Positions 1 through 5,955 of a stretch of DNA of 6,023 nucleotides are shown in pieces; within the stretch, counting starts at the first letter, position 1, and the number at the start of each line of letters is the position of its first letter. The notes under the pieces were generated by a model. The model searched no databases and was not told where the DNA came from. It saw nothing but the letters and a program-made list of their open reading frames with translations. This stretch comes from JAYRGC01 sp041908065. Lineage in GTDB: Bacteria > Pseudomonadota > Alphaproteobacteria > UBA9219. The stretch spans positions 1 to 6,023 of the forward strand of contig JAYRGC010000004.1 of assembly GCA_041908065.1 (NCBI GenBank). The letters run 5' to 3'. Both the position numbers and the translations under genes were made by a program.

Positions 1-4
1 CTCT

Positions 5-41
5 GGATTGCTTCGCCGCCAAGGGGCGGCTCGCAATGACG
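5..41. repeat. REP-like dispersed palindromic element
   Basis: An imperfect inverted repeat. The outer arms ATTGC (7-11) and GCAAT (33-37) enclose inner arms GCCGCC (15-20) and GGCGGC (25-30) around an AAGG loop, with an unpaired TTC/TC bulge between the two stems. The ends (GGATTGCTTC on the left, CGCAATGACG on the right) match a sequence I recognise as a dispersed repeat in many alphaproteobacterial and some other bacterial genomes, usually read as GTCATTGCGAG...GAAGCAATCC on the opposite strand. It lies downstream of popZ, between genes, where REP elements usually sit. Only one copy is fully visible here, so its repeated nature rests on family knowledge. A role in mRNA 3'-end protection or termination is inference. 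Confidence 0.6.
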
Positions 42-67
42 CCCAAATCCAAGAGGGCGGTTCGCAT

Positions 68-148
68 GACGGCCTTTGGCCGTAGACTTCACAAGACGGC
101 CTTTGGCCGTAGACCTTACAAGACGGCCTTTGGCCGTAACCCTGCAAC
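68..148. repeat. Three 27-bp tandem units, each with a perfect hairpin
   Basis: Three units start at 68, 95 and 122. Each begins with the identical 17-mer GACGGCCTTTGGCCGTA and continues with a 10-bp tail (85-94, 112-121, 139-148). The first two tails differ at only two positions and the third is more diverged. Inside every 17-mer is a perfect inverted repeat, ACGGCC-TTT-GGCCGT. On the minus strand (popZ mRNA sense) this gives three consecutive hairpins starting about 80 nt after the popZ stop. There are no U-tracts, so they are not classical intrinsic terminators. They could act as a 3' RNA-stabilising array, a protein-binding array, or simply a REP-type expansion. No reading frame appears to use them. 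Confidence 0.8.
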
Positions 149-226
149 GCCGCCCCTTTTGGGAAAACAGTTTTGCGTAAGAACCAAATGACTTAATCCG
201 TCGAATTGGCAAGAACCACTGTCGCG

Positions 227-787
227 CTAGTCGTTCGAAGCGCGGGCTATGCGTTCTATTTCCTTTTGCACCAAGCGATTCACTATCGGCGGAAGATTTT
301 CGTCCAGCCATTCCTTCAGCATTGGGCGCATCATTTCCGTGACAATGTCCTCCAGCGTCTTTCCGCCGCCAACCGACAGCGAATGCGGGATTGGCGCGCT
401 GCGTTCGGACTTCGCCTTGTTTGCCAAGGCCGCGAACGACGACGAGGCCGCTGCAGCCGAGGTCGAAGAAACAAGCCCATTGCCCACGTTTTTGCTTTCC
501 GCTTCGACGGCCATAGCCGCCAAAGCTTCCATAGGGGATTCGACCGCGACCGGCTGCGGACTGGGTTGCGGAAAAGGCGCGGGATCTTGCGAAAGTTCCA
601 GATCGTCCGAAGGGGAGGGCGCGGAAAAAGCATCGCCCTTTTCGGCCTCATGGACATGTTCCGGCGGCGGCGGAGAAGGATGATCCGAAGACGGCTCCTT
701 GTCGTCCGCTATGATCTTGCGGATGGAGGCCAGGATTTCCTCCATCGAGGGCTCCTGCGCCGCGCTGTTTTCCTGAGCTTCTGCCAT
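227..787 (-). CDS. popZ: PopZ, polar organizing protein (DUF2497 family)
   Basis: A 186-aa acidic protein with the PopZ layout. A short N-terminal helix carries the signature PSMEEILASIRKIIADD (residues 13-29). A Pro/Glu/Asp-rich disordered linker runs from about 30 to 95, an Ala/Ser-rich stretch from about 107 to 120, and a conserved C-terminal helical block from about 136 to 183 contains GGGKTLEDIV, MMRPMLKEWLD and NLPPIVNRLV. Caulobacter PopZ is 177 aa. In that family the C-terminal helices self-assemble into a polar matrix and the N-terminal helix binds client proteins, anchoring ParB/parS and polarity factors. The ATG at 787 has no clear Shine-Dalgarno. The in-frame ATG at 745 (M15) has AGGAG six bases upstream but would cut into the conserved EPSMEEIL segment, so I keep 787. 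The gene follows rlmJ after 79 bp. popZ often lies beside valS in this class; here valS is not visible. Confidence 0.93.
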   Translation of the reverse strand: MAEAQENSAAQEPSMEEILASIRKIIADDKEPSSDHPSPPPPEHVHEAEKGDAFSAPSPSDDLELSQDPAPFPQPSPQPVAVESPMEALAAMAVEAESKNVGNGLVSSTSAAAASSSFAALANKAKSERSAPIPHSLSVGGGKTLEDIVTEMMRPMLKEWLDENLPPIVNRLVQKEIERIARASND

Positions 788-866
788 TTTCGAATCGGAG
801 ACGGATGATTGGGGGGAAAGATTCTGACGGAGGACAGTCTACCTTCTTGCCGCCGCTTTGCAAGCG

Positions 867-1703
867 TCACCTCAACCGGCGCGCGTTTATTCCCTTATGG
901 GCGGAATCCATGGCTTCGTGAAGCTTAACGAAGACAGCGGCTATTTCGTCCTCGATCCCCCACGGCGGATTGACCAGAGCGAGGCCGGAGCCGTTAAGGC
1001 GGTCGCCGCGAACTTCTTCGGAATACACGAATTCCGCGATAGTTATCGCGGCGGATGAAGGAGTTTTCGCCAACAATTCCTCGTGGAAATTCCATACCGC
1101 CGACCTGTCCTTGATCGGATACCACGCGGCGGTTCGCAAGACCGGCCAACGGCGGTGCGCCGCCGCCACGGCGTCGGCCAGACGGGAAAATTCGTCCGCC
1201 GCTTCGTAAGGCGGATCGAGGAAAGCCAGTCCTCGCCCCTCGGGAAAGGGCGTCAACGCGGACAAAGCCTCGTAACCGTCGCGACGGTGGATTTGGACCA
1301 TGTTATCGCCATGAAACAGTCCGAACAGGGAAGCCGCGTCATCGGGATGCAATTCGCAGGCGATAAGGCGATCGCATGGCCGCAGCATCGATCGGATTAA
1401 AAGGGGAGATCCCGGGTAAAATCCGCGCTCGGTCGCGACGTTCCCGCCGCCTATAACGCCGTGATATTCCCGTATCTCAGGGATTATGACGCCGGATCGA
1501 GCGAGCTTGGCAAAGCCTTCCTCGGCCTCCCCCGTCTTGGCCGCCCGCGCGTCGCGCAGATCGTACCTTCCCGCGCCGGCATGGGTGTCGATGACGGCGA
1601 AAGGCTTTTCCTTGGCCGCCATGCGTTTGATAAGCAGCGTCAAAGCGGCGTGTTTGGATATGTCGCAAGCGTTTCCAGCATGGTAAATGTGGCGGTAATT
1701 CAT
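867..1703 (-). CDS. rlmJ: RlmJ, 23S rRNA (adenine(2030)-N6)-methyltransferase
   Basis: A 278-aa SAM-dependent rRNA methyltransferase, close to the 280 aa of E. coli RlmJ (YhiR), which methylates N6 of A2030 (E. coli numbering) in 23S rRNA. Visible family marks are the N-terminal MNYRHIYHAGN (1-11) followed by DISKH, the SAM-binding loop VIDTHAGAGRYDL (37-49), CELHPDD (116-122), the catalytic DPPY (163-166), WYPIKDR (195-201) and the C-terminal NGSGLALVNPPWGIEDE (237-253). I chose the ATG at 1703 because it gives the usual family N-terminus. An in-frame TTG three codons upstream (1712) is possible but unsupported, and neither has a strong Shine-Dalgarno. It lies 88 bp after ileS and 79 bp before popZ on the same strand, so it may share their transcript. 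All conserved motifs are intact. Confidence 0.95.
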   Translation of the reverse strand: MNYRHIYHAGNACDISKHAALTLLIKRMAAKEKPFAVIDTHAGAGRYDLRDARAAKTGEAEEGFAKLARSGVIIPEIREYHGVIGGGNVATERGFYPGSPLLIRSMLRPCDRLIACELHPDDAASLFGLFHGDNMVQIHRRDGYEALSALTPFPEGRGLAFLDPPYEAADEFSRLADAVAAAHRRWPVLRTAAWYPIKDRSAVWNFHEELLAKTPSSAAITIAEFVYSEEVRGDRLNGSGLALVNPPWGIEDEIAAVFVKLHEAMDSAHKGINARRLR

Positions 1704-1791
1704 GACCAGCAAACTATATCGGGCGCAGTCCTGTGGCTAGCGCGATAATAGACCTCTTGCAAAACCGCCGCCGCGACGACACCGCGGAGCG
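1704..1791 (-). other. ileS-rlmJ intergenic spacer with weak stem-loop
   Basis: This 88-bp gap follows the ileS stop. Near the stop is a short perfect stem, CCGCG (1771-1775 on plus) with CGCGG (1783-1787), followed in the minus-strand sense after a GC-rich stretch by only four T. This is too weak and too distant from the T-run to call a terminator with confidence. In the minus-strand sense a TATTAT hexamer (plus 1745-1750) resembles a -10 box upstream of rlmJ, but no -35 box sits at suitable spacing. Read-through from ileS to rlmJ is plausible. Confidence 0.3.
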
Positions 1792-4716
1792 TCATCGCGA
1801 TAGCGTCTTGCGGCAACGCGGGCAGAGGCTGCTGTTTTCGTCGGTTTCTTTCGACACCTGCCAGCAGCGTTCGCATTTGCGCCCCGTGGCCAGAGCGACT
1901 ACCGCGCCGGCTTCCGCCACGTCGGGGAGGGTAAAGGCTTCGGCGGGGGGGCGTTCTCCGACGCGCAGGGTCAGGCCGGAGGCGATGCAGACCTCGGCGA
2001 AATCCACGCCGTCGAGCGATTTCGCCTGCTCGGCTGTCAGGTACAGTTGCGGATGGGCTTGCAGGCTGGATCCGATGCGCTTGTCGGCGCGGGCAAGTTC
2101 CATCGCCCCCGTCACCACGCGGCGCAGATCGCGGATGGCCGCCCATTTCGCGGCCAACGCCTCGTCGCGCCACGATTGCGGCGTGTCGGGGTATTGCAGC
2201 AAATGGACGCTGCCCAAAGACTCCTCGGGGTTTCGCGCCATCCAAGCCTCCTCCGCCGTGAAGCACAGCAAAGGCGCGAGCCAGACGACCAGCCGATCGA
2301 ATACCAGTTCCATCGCCGTTCGCGCGGCGCGGCGGCGCGGCGCGGCTGGCGCGTCGCAATAAAGGCTGTCCTTGCGGACGTCGAAGTAAAAGGCGGAAAG
2401 ATCCCCCGCGCAGAAATCGTGCAGCTTTTGCAGCATGGAATTGAACGAATAAGTCCGCGCCGCCTCGCGCACATCGGCGTCCATCTCGGCAAGTCGATGC
2501 AACGCCCAACGCTCCAGCTCCGGCATTTCCTGAACCGGCAGACGCTCGGCCTCGCTCATGCCGTCCAACGCCCCCAGCAGGTAACGCAACGTGTTGCGGA
2601 AGCGGCGATACAGCTCCGAGGTTTGTTTCAGTATCTCGTTGCCGATACGCAGGTCTTGCGTGTAATCCGACGACACCACCCAAAGGCGCAGGATGTCCGC
2701 GCCCATTTGGTCGATCACCTTTTGCGGCGCCACCACGTTGCCCATGGACTTGGACATCTTGCGGCCTTGCTCGTCCAGGATGAAGCCGTGGGTTAAAACC
2801 GCTTCATAAGGGGCGCGTCCCTCCGTGCCGCAGGATTCCAGCAGCGAGGAATGGAACCAGCCGCGATGCTGATCGGAGCCTTCAAGGTAAAGATCGGCAG
2901 GCCAGCGCAAATCCGGCCATTCCGAAGAGCCGTTGCCGTCGCCCTTGTTGAGGCAAAAGCTGTGCGTGGCTCCGGATTCGAACCACACGTCGACGATGTC
3001 GAAAATCTGCTCGAAGTCGGCGGCGCGGTATTTGTCGCCCAAGAACGCTTGCGGATCGCGTTTGTACCACGAATCCGCCCCGTCTTCGGCGAAAGCCGCC
3101 GCGACGCGCCCCAATACCGCTTCGTCGCGCAAGGGTTCGCGGGTCTTTTTGTCCACGAAGATGGCGATAGGCACGCCCCAAGAGCGTTGGCGGCTGATGC
3201 ACCAGTCGGGACGGGTTTCCACCATGCCGCGAATGCGGTTCTCTCCGGCTTCGGGATGCCAATCGGTGTCGGCGATGGCCGCCAACGCCAACTGGCGCAG
3301 CGTGCGTTTTTGCGCGTCATAGCCGAGCGGGCGGTCGAGCGCGATGAACCATTGTGGCGTGGTGAGGAATATCAACGGAGCCTTCGATCGCCACGAATGC
3401 GGATACGAATGGACGAGCGCGCGTTTGGCCACCAGCGCGTTCGCTTCGACCAACGCCTTGATGACCGCGCCGTTGGCGTCGCCTTCCTTGCCGTCGGGAC
3501 GATACACGCGCAATCCCGCGAAGCCTTTGACGTTTTCCAGATACGCGCCGTCGCCGCCCACGGTCTGCTCGAAGGCCACTCCGCATTTGCGGCCAAGGTT
3601 GAAGTCGTCCAACCCGTGTCCGGGGGCTATATGCACGAAACCGGTTCCCGCCTCGGTGGTGACGAAATCGCCCTTGTGCAGCGGCACGTCGTAGTCGAAA
3701 TATCCCTCGCAGCCAGCGCGTCCGCGGAACGGATGGGCGCACGACAAGCCTTGCAGATCGGCGGCGGAGAGGATTTTGACGACGCTATGTGCGGTTACGC
3801 CTGCGTCCTTGCAGAAGGATTCCGCCAACTCGGCGGCGATCACCACGATTTCTCCGGCTTTGGCCGCCGAACCCTCGGCCACGGCGTCGACGCGGATGAC
3901 GGCGTATTCAAAATCGCCATAGGCGATGGCGCGGTTGGCGGGGATCGTCCACGGGGTGGTGGTCCAAATAACTACGGCGGCTCCGGCGGGGATTTCGGAT
4001 TGCGCTTTATTGACGACCGGAAAGCGTATCCACAGCGTGGTGGAGCGATGGTCGTGGTATTCGATCTCGGCTTCGGCCAAAGCGGTCTTTTCGACCACCG
4101 ACCACATGACCGGCTTGACTCCGCGATACAGCAACCCGTTCAGCAGAAAACGGTGGATCTCCTTGACTATCCGCGCTTCGGCCTTTTTCGTCATGGTGCT
4201 GTAGGGGCGTTCCCAATCGCCCAACGCGCCGAGGCGTTGGAACTCGGCGGATTGAGTGTTTTTCCAATGCTCGGCGAACGCGCGGCATTCGGCGCGGAAT
4301 TGCAAGGCCGGCACCTCGTCCTTGTTCTGGCCGCGCTTGCGATATTCTTCCTCGATCTTCCATTCGATCGGTAGGCCGTGGCAATCCCACCCGGGGACGT
4401 AAGGCGCGTCGAACCCCAAGGCGTAGCGGCTTCGGCACACCACGTCCTTTAATATCTTGTTCAGCGCGTGGCCGATATGGATGTTGCCGTTGGCGTACGG
4501 CGGGCCGTCATGGAGGATGAATTGCTTAAATCCTTTTTGCCGCGCCTTGTCGCGGCGTTTCTCGTAAAGGCCTATTTCTTTCCATCGAGCCAACGTCTCC
4601 GGCTCTTTGGCGGGGAGGTTGCCGCGCATCGGAAACGAGGTTTTGGGCAAAAACACCGTGTCGCGGTAATCGGATCCCGCGTTTTTCTTATCCTCGCAAT
4701 TGCCGTCGTTAGACAT
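1792..4716 (-). CDS. ileS: IleS, isoleucyl-tRNA synthetase
   Basis: A 974-aa class Ia aminoacyl-tRNA synthetase that charges tRNA-Ile with isoleucine in the cytoplasm. The Rossmann-fold HIGH motif is at 80-83 and the KMSKS loop at 653-657, with the IleRS-typical LEGSDQHRGW at 611-620. The CP1 editing domain that hydrolyses Val-tRNA-Ile is intact: the Thr-rich WTTTPWTIPAN starts at 251, and VHIAPGHGLDDF supplies His362 and Asp371, the counterparts of the E. coli editing residues. The C-terminal zinc site is C948/C951 and C965/C968, so this is the bacterial type with a C-terminal zinc finger. The ATG at 4716 is chosen because GGAAGG lies seven bases upstream (plus 4724-4729). An in-frame ATG at 4773 would add 19 unconserved residues without a Shine-Dalgarno. 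It is the first gene of the minus-strand cluster. In many relatives lspA follows ileS, but here rlmJ does. Confidence 0.98.
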   Translation of the reverse strand: MSNDGNCEDKKNAGSDYRDTVFLPKTSFPMRGNLPAKEPETLARWKEIGLYEKRRDKARQKGFKQFILHDGPPYANGNIHIGHALNKILKDVVCRSRYALGFDAPYVPGWDCHGLPIEWKIEEEYRKRGQNKDEVPALQFRAECRAFAEHWKNTQSAEFQRLGALGDWERPYSTMTKKAEARIVKEIHRFLLNGLLYRGVKPVMWSVVEKTALAEAEIEYHDHRSTTLWIRFPVVNKAQSEIPAGAAVVIWTTTPWTIPANRAIAYGDFEYAVIRVDAVAEGSAAKAGEIVVIAAELAESFCKDAGVTAHSVVKILSAADLQGLSCAHPFRGRAGCEGYFDYDVPLHKGDFVTTEAGTGFVHIAPGHGLDDFNLGRKCGVAFEQTVGGDGAYLENVKGFAGLRVYRPDGKEGDANGAVIKALVEANALVAKRALVHSYPHSWRSKAPLIFLTTPQWFIALDRPLGYDAQKRTLRQLALAAIADTDWHPEAGENRIRGMVETRPDWCISRQRSWGVPIAIFVDKKTREPLRDEAVLGRVAAAFAEDGADSWYKRDPQAFLGDKYRAADFEQIFDIVDVWFESGATHSFCLNKGDGNGSSEWPDLRWPADLYLEGSDQHRGWFHSSLLESCGTEGRAPYEAVLTHGFILDEQGRKMSKSMGNVVAPQKVIDQMGADILRLWVVSSDYTQDLRIGNEILKQTSELYRRFRNTLRYLLGALDGMSEAERLPVQEMPELERWALHRLAEMDADVREAARTYSFNSMLQKLHDFCAGDLSAFYFDVRKDSLYCDAPAAPRRRAARTAMELVFDRLVVWLAPLLCFTAEEAWMARNPEESLGSVHLLQYPDTPQSWRDEALAAKWAAIRDLRRVVTGAMELARADKRIGSSLQAHPQLYLTAEQAKSLDGVDFAEVCIASGLTLRVGERPPAEAFTLPDVAEAGAVVALATGRKCERCWQVSKETDENSSLCPRCRKTLSR

Positions 4717-4723
4717 TTTCTTA

Positions 4724-4729
4724 CCTTCC
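4724..4729 (-). promoter_or_regulatory. Shine-Dalgarno that fixes the ileS start
   Basis: In the minus-strand sense this reads GGAAGG, followed by a seven-base spacer and the ATG at 4716. The upstream in-frame ATG at 4773 has no such element, so this site decides between the two starts. Confidence 0.75.
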
Positions 4730-4836
4730 AATCCGCGATGTTCATAGCCCGAGGAGGGGAAAATAGCCGCCATTGCGTTCGCGGTAAAGGCCGCGCGAAG
4801 CAGCAGCTTGGCATACGGAGGTAACCGCCCGTCTAA

Positions 4837-4850
4837 CCGTTTGGAAACGG
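4837..4850. repeat. Perfect inverted repeat in the divergent promoter region
   Basis: CCGTTT-GG-AAACGG is a 14-bp palindrome with a two-base centre. It lies directly after the candidate -10 box of the chemoreceptor promoter. The tight spacing makes it more likely a dimer-binding operator on DNA than an RNA hairpin. No regulator is identified. Confidence 0.45.
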
Positions 4851-4873
4851 CTTGCGGCTTTTATTGCCGCAGG
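4851..4873 (+). promoter_or_regulatory. Stem-loop in the chemoreceptor 5' leader
   Basis: CTTGCGGC (4851-4858) can pair with GCCGCAGG (4866-4873) around the seven-base loop TTTTATT, giving eight pairs including one G-U. It ends 26 bases before the start codon and 14 bases before the purine-rich ribosome-binding site. A role in translation control or mRNA stability is possible. The hairpin is seen directly; the function is inferred. Confidence 0.45.
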
Positions 4874-4886
4874 CGGCCAATTCAAC

Positions 4887-4896
4887 GGGGGAAGGG
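4887..4896 (+). promoter_or_regulatory. Ribosome-binding site of the chemoreceptor gene
   Basis: The purine run GGGGGAAGGG ends three bases before the ATG at 4900 and contains a GGAAGG core with a four-base spacer. It supports this start over the in-frame TTG at 4852, which would add 16 unconserved residues and would place the leader hairpin inside the coding region. Confidence 0.65.
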
Positions 4897-4899
4897 CGC

Positions 4900-5955
4900 A
4901 TGTTCTGGAAAAATTGGGGCAAACGCTCGGCGCAAGCGGAGGAATTGGCGCGGATGAGGCAGATGATGGACAACCTGCCGGTCAACGTGATGGTGTGCGA
5001 CGTTAAGGATTTACGTATCACTTATATGAACCGCACTTCCATGGAGACCCTTGCCGGAATACACCACTTGGTGAAGATTCCGTTGGACAAGGTTATAGGC
5101 ACTTGCATCGACGTTTTTCACAAGGATCCGCAGCGGCAAAGAAAGCTGCTGGCCGATCCTAAAAACCTCCCCCATCACGCCAGAATACGCCTCGGCGACG
5201 AGAGCATAGATCAGCGCATCACGGCCATAATGGACGATGCCGGAAACTACGTCGGGGCTATGCTGACTTGGGAAGTGGTGACGAAGACCGAAAGGCTGGC
5301 CGAGAGTTTCGAAAGCAACGTCAAAGGCATCGTGGACATGGTGTCGTCGGCGGCCACCGAGTTGCAGGCCACGGCGGAAAGCCTTTCCAACGCGGCGTCC
5401 AACCTCGGCAAGGCCATAAGCAGCATCAACGATCAAATGGCGGAATCCGCCGACGTCACCAACAGCGGATCCGCGCAGGCCGAACGCGCCACATCCACCA
5501 TGTCCACGTTGGCGGAAATGGCCAAGTCAGTCGGACAAGTGGTGGATTTGATAAGCAACGTGGCCGGACAGACCAATCTTTTGGCTCTCAACGCCTCGAT
5601 AGAGGCGGCGCGGGCGGGGGACATGGGCAAGGGGTTCGCGGTGGTGGCCGGAGAGGTGAAGAGTCTGGCCAAGCAAACGGCGACGGCGACCGAGGAAATC
5701 GGCCAACAGGTCGGGCGGATGCAGACCGAAACCTCGGCGGCGGCCTCCGGCATAGAAAACTTGGCGCAAACCATGGGACGCATAAACGCCGTGGCCAAGT
5801 CCATCTCCTCGGCCATCGGCCAACAAACGGCGGCTACCGACGAAACTACCCGTTCCGCCTCGGATGTCCTAAGCGCGGCGCGCGAACTGTCGCGCCAGTC
5901 CGAAAACCTGAGAATGGAAGTAGACCGGTTTATGGTGGATATACGGAAAATCTAG
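4900..5955 (+). CDS. Soluble PAS-domain methyl-accepting chemotaxis protein
   Basis: A 351-aa chemoreceptor with no signal peptide, membrane segment or HAMP domain, so it should be cytoplasmic. A PAS sensor domain spans about 22-128, with family-like segments NLPVNVMVCD (25-34), ITYMNRTSMETL (40-51), IDVFHKDPQRQRKLL (70-84) and a closing MLTWEVVT (121-128). The MCP signalling coiled coil runs from about 137 to 346. Its conserved hairpin tip, NLLALNASIEAARAGD (226-241), has the tip glutamate at 235 and is followed by KGFAVVAGEVKSLA; this tip contacts CheA and CheW. No C-terminal CheR/CheB-tethering pentapeptide is present (the end is DIRKI). Both arms look four heptads shorter than the common alphaproteobacterial form. 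The PAS ligand cannot be told from sequence. It is transcribed divergently from ileS, and no other che gene is in the window. Start chosen by the GGAAGG ribosome-binding site. Confidence 0.93.
   Translation: MFWKNWGKRSAQAEELARMRQMMDNLPVNVMVCDVKDLRITYMNRTSMETLAGIHHLVKIPLDKVIGTCIDVFHKDPQRQRKLLADPKNLPHHARIRLGDESIDQRITAIMDDAGNYVGAMLTWEVVTKTERLAESFESNVKGIVDMVSSAATELQATAESLSNAASNLGKAISSINDQMAESADVTNSGSAQAERATSTMSTLAEMAKSVGQVVDLISNVAGQTNLLALNASIEAARAGDMGKGFAVVAGEVKSLAKQTATATEEIGQQVGRMQTETSAAASGIENLAQTMGRINAVAKSISSAIGQQTAATDETTRSASDVLSAARELSRQSENLRMEVDRFMVDIRKI

Larger units (their letters stand above)
4717..4899. promoter_or_regulatory. Divergent promoter region between ileS and the chemoreceptor gene
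   Basis: This 183-bp non-coding stretch must hold the promoters for both outward-facing genes. Plus-strand candidate: TTGGCA (4808-4813), an 18-bp spacer and TCTAAC (4832-4837), matching five of six and four of six bases of the sigma-70 boxes; transcription would start near 4844. Minus-strand candidate: TTGAAT with TAAAAG about 16 bp on (around 4861-4885 on plus), which is weaker. Two stem-loops (4837-4850 and 4851-4873) lie between the candidate elements. A GGAGGT at 4817-4822 resembles a Shine-Dalgarno but no start codon follows at a suitable distance. These promoters are read by eye and are uncertain. I see no T-box-like element upstream of ileS. Confidence 0.4.

Noticed and set aside
68..148. 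CRISPR array
   Set aside because: The units are only 27 bp with 10-bp tails that resemble each other rather than unique spacers, there are just three, and no cas gene is nearby.
149..226. Intrinsic terminator for popZ
   Set aside because: Short repeats such as AAAACAGTTTT (165-175) exist, but there is no GC-rich stem followed by a U-run in the minus-strand sense.
206..808. A 200-codon Arg-rich open frame on the plus strand over popZ
   Set aside because: It is the codon-register mirror of popZ, which has clear N- and C-terminal family motifs. The Arg-rich product is typical of an antisense shadow in GC-rich DNA.
2851..4374. A 507-codon open frame on the plus strand opposite ileS
   Set aside because: It lies entirely antisense to ileS in exact codon register, so its stops would require TTA, CTA or TCA codons in ileS, which G/C-biased genes avoid. 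Its translation shows no domain I recognise, while ileS has every family motif.
4717..4773. Longer ileS start at 4773
   Set aside because: The extra 19 residues match nothing typical of IleRS and lack a Shine-Dalgarno, whereas the ATG at 4716 has GGAAGG at ideal spacing.
4852..4899. TTG start for the chemoreceptor at 4852
   Set aside because: It would run through the leader hairpin and add 16 residues without family resemblance. The ATG at 4900 has a strong purine-rich ribosome-binding site.
4717..4899. T-box or other riboswitch controlling ileS
   Set aside because: No T-box-type specifier loop, antiterminator or terminator pair is visible, and T-box control of aminoacyl-tRNA synthetase genes is mainly a Firmicutes feature.
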